Source of the DNA: Monodelphis domestica
Lineage: Eukaryota > Chordata > Mammalia > Didelphimorphia > Didelphidae
DNA length: 64,000 bases
NCBI RefSeq assembly: GCF_027887165.1
Contig: NC_077227.1
Span: 65,730,607 to 65,794,606, forward strand
Direction of reading: 5' to 3'
Made by a program: the position numbers and the translations under genes. The notes under the pieces are model-generated. The model made no database searches. It was not told the origin of the DNA and saw only the letters and a program-made list of their open reading frames with translations. This document shows, in pieces, positions 57,804 through 64,000 of the stretch (position 1 is its first letter; every line of letters starts with the position of its first letter).

Positions 57804-57995
57804 TCAATGAGCTTCTGTACTTCCTTTCCATTTGGCCAAATGCATTTTTAAAAATTTGTTTTCCTCACTGAATTTGTATATGTCTTTTTCCATATGGCCA
57901 AATCTGTCTTTTATGGCATTATTCTCTGCAGTACATTTTTGTTTAACATTTTCCATTTGGCCAATTATGCTTTTTAAGTAATTCTTCCCTTCCAT
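57804..57995 (-). pseudogene. LINE-1/HAL1 ORF1 coiled-coil relic
   Basis: 63 open codons made of three blocks of about 21 residues (IGQMENVKQKCTAENNAIKDR, FGHMEKDIYKFSEENKFLKMH and a start of a third). In the DNA, ccatttggcca-type words recur about every 63 bases (57828, 57890, 57953). This is the ORF1 oligomerisation region. Stops lie on both sides. Confidence 0.75.
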
Positions 57996-58091
57996 GGATT
58001 TTTGTTCCTCTTTACCAATTGACTTGTTCTGTTTGTTAAATTATTAATTTTGTCAGTATTTTTTTGTGCATCCTTTACCAATCTCTTAACT

Positions 58092-59205
58092 TTTTTTTTC
58101 ACCTACCCATCAAAGCTGACTTTCAGGAGAAAGCATGGGCATTTAGTAAAATAGAAGATTCCCAAGAATTTCTAAAGAAAAGACCATAACTAAATGGAAA
58201 ATTTGATGTCCAAATCCAAAGTTCAAAAGAACCATGAAGAGGTAAACAAGAGAGAAAATAATTAAGGGATTCAATAGGGTCAAATAGATTATATCCCTAT
58301 ATGGAATAATGATATCTGTAACTCTAAAACATTTTCATTATCATAGTAGATGAAAGAAATATTCATAGCCAGAAGCTGTGGTATTAATCTGTTTAAGATA
58401 TATTTAAAAATTGGGAGTAGAATAAAAAAGAGGATGGCATTAAGAGGAACTCAAAGGAAGAGGCAAAATAGGATAAATTACCACATAAAGAGGCATATGA
58501 TATGGGGGGAAGAATACTATTATAAGAAGGGGAGGAAGAGAGTGGTGATAGGTAATACTTAAACCTTATTCTCAGTGGAATCCGTCCTGAGAGGAAAGAA
58601 CAACCAGATCTATTTGGCATATAGAACTCTATCTTACACTGCAGAAAAGTTGAAAGGGAATAAGGAAGGAGGGATGTGGGGCATGGAGTATTAAAAGGGA
58701 GACAAAGGTTGGGAGGGCAATTAATAGACCTTAAAGAGAAAGATGAGGGGAATAAGAAGAGAAGGGTGGGAAGGAAAAATAAAATAAGGGCAGGGGAAAA
58801 AGGGGGTTGATTAAAAGCAAAACATTGGTGTGAAGCGAAATAGTGAAAGAAGAAAGGGTAGGATTAAGAGAGGAGATCAAAATGATAGGGAATACATAGA
58901 TGGCAATCATAACTTTGAAAGTGAATGGGATGAAATCACCTATAAAATGGCAGCAGATAGCAGAGAGGATTATAAACCAAAATCCTACCAAATATTGTCT
59001 ACAAGAAACACACATGAGGCAGTTAGACACACACAGGGTAAAAGTAAGAGGCTGGAGCTGAATTTATTGGGCATCAACTGAAAAAAAGAAGGCAGAATTT
59101 GCAATCATGATATCTGACAAAGCAAAAATAAAATTAGACCTGATTAAAAGAGATAAGAATGGTAATTACATCCTGAGAAAAGGCAGTATAGACAAGGAAG
59201 AAATA
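58092..59205 (+). mobile_element. Inverted LINE-1 segment inside HAL1 ORF1
   Basis: Sense L1: end of ORF1 (aggagaaagcatgggcatttag, atggaaaatttgatgtccaaatcc), ORF1-ORF2 spacer and the start of ORF2 with endonuclease words (atgatatctgacaaagc, ggtaattacatcctgagaaaagg). It is bounded by TCTTAACT at 58084-58091 and 59206-59213, and a T9 run follows the left copy. Neither end is an L1 terminus. It resembles the inverted half of the twin-primed L1 at 33259-35217. Confidence 0.7.
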
Positions 59206-60011
59206 TCTTAACTCATTTTCATGTGTTTCCTATTTCATTCTTATTTATTTTCCTAATTGTTCATCTATCTCTCTTATTTGATTAACAAAAACCTTCTTGA
59301 GGTTTTCCATTAATTCTTTTTTGACTTCAGAGCAATTCAATTTTTTTTCTTGGAGGCTTTGGATGCAGAAATATTGACTTTGTTGTCTTCTTCTGAGATC
59401 CTGTTTTGATCTTCCTTGTCACTAAAATAACTTTCAATGTTGAGTTTCTTTTTTGTGTGTGTGGTATGGTCATTTCCATCCTTTTTCTTTTCTTTTGATT
59501 AAAAAAATTCTTAAATTTGAGCTTTGTTCCTATAGTGAATAGAACCATATCCTACACTTTAGGTTCTTTGTGCAGCTGCCTTCAGAGCTGGCACTTGGGA
59601 TCTATCTATTTTCAGTTCTTCCAAGATGATATGATATAAGGTGAGGTGTTTTTAGATGCTTTTGCCCTGTGCTCTGGTCTATGAGTATCCACAAGCACTT
59701 TTTTCTCTCTTGGAACCCTGAAATTGGTTTACTTCTCCTTTGTGGTCACACATGCTAGTGTGCTAGTATTCCTTTTTTTTCCATGAGACATTGCCCCAAG
59801 ACTAGAGTAGCAACCTGGATCTCCATATGGGCAATAGGACAAGAGTCTTGCACCCAGAGGTAGAAAAGAGACCCCTGTAATCTCATTCTGTGCAGTTGTC
59901 TGACTCCCCTTATCATTTGTGACTGAGAGGTTCAGGAGCCTCTTCTGTTGATTCAGCTTAAAGCCTGTAGCCTTGATGGAGCTTGCCTTGGCATGTGGCT
60001 TTGAGCTCCAT

Positions 60012-60024
60012 CCCCCCCCCCCCC
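60012..60024. repeat. Poly-C run
   Basis: Thirteen or so consecutive C residues in the HAL1 5' UTR. Length is uncertain by nature. Confidence 0.85.
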
Positions 60025-60239
60025 AACCCGGTGCACTAGAACTTCCATGCTGGCCTTCTGAGTTATTTTGGACTGAAAAATTATTTCACTATATTGTTGT
60101 GGGTTATATTACTCCAAAATTCATTTTGAGGTATTATATCATAGTCTTTATGAAAGGTAATTTGGCAGAGATCAGGTATATCTCCGTACCTTCTTCACCA
60201 TCTTGTCTCTGCCCCCCTCTTCTGTGCACAGAATTTTAT

Positions 60240-60440
60240 GTATGGTTTAGTGGACATGATATGGCCTTGATAGAAGGAAGATACGGATTCAGATCTTGCT
60301 TTAGATGCTCATTATCTGTATTACTTGTGGACAAGTATCTTACCTTCTTAGTCTCATTATCCTTAAGCATGAAATGAAAATAATAATTGCACATACCTCA
60401 ATTGATTATTGTGATGATAAAATAAATAAAACATCAGTAT
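60240..60440 (+). repeat. MIR-like SINE
   Basis: Sense and eroded: gaaggaagatacggattcagatcttgc, acaagtatcttacc, agtctcattatccttaagcatgaaatg, tgattattgtgatgataaaataaataa. Confidence 0.6.
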
Positions 60441-61109
60441 TTTAAAGCAATTTTAAAAAACAGAATTAGTTTTTATAAGCATTATTATTTTAGGTTTGTA
60501 GAGGAGTTCTACTGATTAGAAAATGGATAGTTAGAGAGTTAAGGAATGAGGCCCAGAGTTTGATTCTCTATGCAACAGATTACATTCTCAACTCTCTCTC
60601 TCTTCAGTCTTTCTTTGTTTTAATTTCTTCATGAACAAAATTAATATCTTTATATATATGTATGTACATGCACACATAGTATATACATATACACACATAT
60701 CTATATATACATACATATATATATATAATACCGTCTCGTTCAGAGAGATACAATGAGAGATGTTTCATTTAACTTAACATTTATTAAACCTCTATTTAAG
60801 GTACTTTTAAGGTAGTTTGCTAGATATTGTAGATACACGTGACATAATCCTTGCCCTCAAGGTGTTTAAATTCTAGTTGGACAGAAGAGGTAATTAAATA
60901 CCTGAAACATGAATATTGTCTAAATAGTGCATATTACTAAATGTAAGCTTTTTAAATTTTGATTTATATTAGGTAGTTAAAATGCTACCTTTGGAGAACA
61001 TATTATATATATATATATACATATATAATTTATATATAAGGATATGTGTATAGGCATGTATGTATATATATATATATATATTCATTCACACACATATCTA
61101 TAGCTATAT
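60441..61109. other. AT microsatellites and an old repeat scrap
   Basis: Interrupted (TA)n/(CA)n at 60645-60730 and 61000-61085. Between them, 60800-60895 (agatattgtagatacacgtgacataatccttgccctcaaggtgtttaaattc) resembles a widespread old mammalian repeat sentence that I cannot name with certainty. Confidence 0.55.
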
Positions 61110-61240
61110 CTATTTCTTTTTGGCCCACATTAGACTGTGAGCTCACTAAGAAGATTAATCTTTTCTTTTTATCTTCAGTGCTTAGCACAGTGCCTGGAAC
61201 CTAGTGGGTTCTAAATAAATGTATATTAACTTACAGATTA
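61110..61240 (+). mobile_element. L2 LINE 3' end
   Basis: The words attagactgtgagctcac, cttcagtgcttagcacagtgcctgg and ctaaataaatgtatat are the L2 terminus. Confidence 0.85.
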
Positions 61241-61874
61241 ATTTTATAAAAGTTTAACTGCATCTCCCAAGGGTTTCAAAGATAGGAGTCTCATGATAGG
61301 TCCTTTAGTTGATTTCCCAATTGCAAGAAGCAGAAAAAAAATATCCCTTATGACTCATGACTCATTGCTTTCAGAGAATCTATCTGAGCATTGTATCACT
61401 CTTTTTCTTTGCTCCCCTCATTTCAGATTGGGTTTGTTATTTTTCTGACCAGCCATGGCTTTTGGGAGGGATGTTAGAACTTTCCAGACAGAATCTTCAA
61501 CTTCTGTGACTTGCCACTATAGATCAGGCATCTATTTCTCTGACTTTATGATTTTAACTGGGAAGGAAGAGGCCCACATGTAACATGTCAGAGACAAGCC
61601 CACAGCAAAGTATCAGAAGAAATATCACTGTCCCACAGAGTGTTGTTTTTCATGAGTACCTTGTCTGAAGCTATCAATGCCAGTTTCATCTATATAGCTG
61701 ACTCTAATTATCAGAAGGCATTCTTTTCAAGTAGCTACTATTTGTCATACCATGTATCATGTCATCATTCCCTAACTGTTTTGACAGGAAACACTGTTTC
61801 ATCACATGCTTTGAACCATGTATTGCTGAAAAAAATGTTTTATCATTTCTTCTTCTTGCCATTTGATCAGATAG
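61241..61874. other. Repeat-poor DNA, no gene seen
   Basis: An 83-codon plus frame (61640-61891) overlaps a 102-codon minus frame (61704-62012). Neither shows a domain, and the minus frame runs into the MIR that follows. Confidence 0.4.
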
Positions 61875-62075
61875 TTTATTTAGTGATTTAAGGTTTACAA
61901 AGTTCTCCCTCTCCAAGAAAGCTGTGAGATCAGGGGTATGAGTATTTATTGTCCTCATTTCATTCATTAGGAAAAGGCTTAAAGTAAGATAGATGACTTT
62001 CCAGAGTCCCATGCTTCATAAATATCCTGGCAGAATTCAAACTCGGGTTTTGTCTGACCACCGGTCCAGAATGTT
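61875..62075 (-). repeat. MIR-like SINE
   Basis: Antisense: tgatttaaggtttacaaag, attgtcctcatttcattcattaggaaaagg, gatgactttccagagtcc, gaattcaaactcgggtt. Confidence 0.65.
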
Positions 62076-63129
62076 TAATGATGTCAGAGAGAAGAAAGGG
62101 GTGGAATGGGATAATTGCTTTTACTTTCCAGTCTATTACTATGTGAGACTATCTTTCACAGCAGTAACATCTATTTTCATGAAATTGATTTGGAGCCTTG
62201 TTGAAATTGATCAGACTCAATAAATATGTACTTGGCATTTTATGAGATAGGTTTTAATGAAAGAGTACAGTATGATCATCATTGATTCCAGAGGGCTAAA
62301 GTGGATACATGCTTTTCTTCTCTCAGAATAAAAGTGGTGAGCTACTGGTATGGAATACTAGATATAGTATCAAACATGGTTTGAATTTGTCATGCTTATT
62401 TTTCGAAAAGGGAGGAATGGGGATAGTATTGGGCTATGTCAGTGATGGTTTTAAAAATGCATCACTAATAAATCAATTAACATATTTCACATACATATTT
62501 TTCCTCTCATTTTAGATTCTAAATAATTTGATAGTAGAATTTGGGGGGCATTTTCATTTATATTCTAAGTCTCTTGAAGATTGGTTGGTACTTGATAAAT
62601 ACTTCATTTGGATTAAAGGGAAGGGAAAATTAGTATGCTGGAATGTATTTCAGAGACAGTATAAGAGGGATTGAAATTGAGAGATCAGAGTGGGGATGAG
62701 AGCTTTGAGTGAAGCAAAAAGAACCAGGCAGATGTAAAGATGGCATAAAAGAGGTGATTAGAAAAAGTGAGATAGTGACTATCTGGATCCCAATGGATTG
62801 CATTTGCTGGGGAGGAAAGCTATGATTGATTTTAAGGAGAATAAGTGATTTCATTGTCACTATCACAACTCTAACTAAATTAGGAGGGTAGGGGCTTTAT
62901 TCCACAAAGGTACAAAAACATGGGAGAGTTGTGCTTCTTCCCTTGTATTTCTCAAGTCTTCCATCTCCATAGTTCATAGAGTGATTATCTAGAAATGCTG
63001 TGCATTGATGTCATTTTGATCTTCTTTGAGTACAGTCTTGGGAGAAAGTGTCTATGTTAGACCACTATTGAAGTGTCTTTGCTGCCCCTTTGAACCAAGG
63101 CAGGTGATTCTCTCTCTGTTCTCCCCATC
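62076..63129. other. Repeat-poor DNA, no gene seen
   Basis: About 1 kb with no assigned element. Open frames are short. Confidence 0.4.
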
Positions 63130-63615
63130 AGTAAGCCACCATAAAAAACAAACAAACCGGGAAAGACTTATATGAAGTGATGCAAAGTAAAATGAGCAGA
63201 ACCAGGAGAACATTGTGCACACTACCAGTAATAATGTGTGATTATCAATTGTGAATAACCTAACTATCTATTATTAATAATTCAGGGATTTAAGACAACT
63301 CAAAGAGACTCATGACAAAGCTATGCACCACCATAGAAGGAACTGATGGAGTCTAATTGCAGACTGAAATCTCGAATTTTCATTTCATTTCCTTTCTGAA
63401 TTATTTTTAATTGTATAAATGATATCTTCTTTTATAACAGAGTGAATGGAAATAACAGAGAACATGGAAATATGTCTTGCATGCTAGCACATGTATAACA
63501 TATGACCTGCCTTCTTGAGGAGAAGTAAGGAGATGGAATGAGGGAAAATACATAGATTATTAAATGGTCAGAAAATAATTAAAAATTGTATTGTTGTATA
63601 AAAACAATACTTAAA
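63130..63615 (+). mobile_element. LINE-1 3' UTR, sense
   Basis: Sense orientation: gggaaagacttatatgaag, atgcaaagtaaaatgagcagaaccaggagaacattgtg, gaaggaactgatggagtc, aatatgtcttgcatgctagcacatgtataac, then an A-rich end. Same 3' UTR type as the antisense copies at 28890 and 36425. 5'-truncated. Confidence 0.85.
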
Positions 63616-63889
63616 AAATAACAATTGGTACAAATATTATCCCCAAACCAGGGACACTTTTTTCACTGTCTTTTTTATCCCTATTACAAAACATGGCTTG
63701 GCACAAAACTGACACATTAAATATCTGTTAATGATTAACTTTATTTTTACTTTTATTATCAGCATTATTTTATTATGAAAAATTTCCTTATCCCTTTAGT
63801 AATATCAATGGAGTCATAGCTTTGCTATTGCTACTTTAAACATAAAAGTATCTGAGAATAAGAATATGAAGAACCTGAAATCTAGAAAA
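63616..63889. other. No recognisable feature
   Basis: AT-rich flank between the L1 3' end and the terminal SINE. Confidence 0.4.
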
Positions 63890-64000
63890 GCATCTAGCCT
63901 GTTGTTCACATCTAACCCTTTGTGACACCGTTTGGGATTTCCTCGGTACTGGAGTAGTTTGCCATATCCTCTGCCAGCTCATTTTACAGATGAGAAAACT
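63890..64000 (-). mobile_element. SINE1_MD-like SINE, cut by the window end
   Basis: Antisense tail and middle only: ctttgtgacaccgtttgggatttcc, tactggagtagtttgcc, ctgccagctcattttacagatgagaaaact. The head lies beyond 64000. Confidence 0.85.

Larger units (their letters stand above)
55800..60215 (-). mobile_element. Half-L1 (HAL1-like) element, minus strand, with nested insertions
   Basis: On minus from 60215: 5' edge (antisense caccatcttgtctctgcc), 5' UTR to about 59560, ORF1 start (59555-59214), an inverted L1 insert (58092-59205), and the rest of ORF1 with heptad repeats (58080-57300). Next come a spacer with a U2 fragment and a U6 pseudogene, a short ORF2 C-terminal stretch (about 56850-56200, antisense cacaatagtattgtg, ccattccctgataaatg) and a 3' UTR ending near 55800. 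The endonuclease and polymerase are missing, and the spacer joins the ORF2 tail at the same text as in 31880-37590. Confidence 0.7.

Overview
The window looks like marsupial (metatherian) nuclear DNA from an intergenic or intronic stretch. I find no host protein-coding gene that I can defend. The diagnosis rests on repeats, recognised from memory of the families and not by a search. They are tRNA-derived SINEs of the SINE1_MD and Mar1 types, many MIR, L2 and CR1/L3 relics, young LTRs, and a large amount of marsupial-type LINE-1. The background is AT-rich and CpG-poor. I cannot say whether the animal is an opossum or an Australian marsupial.

Region by region: 1-3.9 kb holds scattered MIR, L2, SINE and one 5'-truncated L1. 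The 3.9-9.7 kb stretch is a stack of insertions. An antisense L2 is split by a sense L2, which is itself split by two solo LTRs (5407-7153 and 7887-8848, each with a 4-bp target duplication) and an antisense SINE. The 10.2-13.4 kb stretch holds L1 pieces in opposing orientations. At 14.85-15.54 kb a CpG-rich fragment of a different non-LTR retrotransposon, with an open reverse-transcriptase tail, interrupts an old L1. The 15.7-31.7 kb stretch is lower in young repeats: MIR/L2/CR1 relics, a 41-bp minisatellite and the longest repeat-poor intervals, including a candidate conserved noncoding stretch near 26.1-26.7 kb.

The 31.9-60.2 kb stretch is dominated by L1-type elements, most of them on the minus strand. 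Five carry ORF1 plus 5' UTR, and the ORF2 reverse transcriptase is mostly missing. Two copies share the same ORF2-tail-to-spacer junction, which suggests a half-L1 (HAL1-like) family that lacks ORF2. Nested in them are a twin-primed (5'-inverted) L1 inside an LTR inside a HAL1, a second inverted L1 segment, several LTRs, a U6 snRNA pseudogene and a 33-nt fragment of the U2 snRNA 5' end bounded by a 17-bp direct repeat. The 60-64 kb stretch returns to old repeats and ends in a SINE cut by the window edge.

The pieces do not form a pathway. They record successive retrotransposition: L1 machinery probably moved the L1, HAL1, U6, U2 and SINE1-type copies, while the LTRs are residues of endogenous retroviruses. 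No intact mobile element was found.
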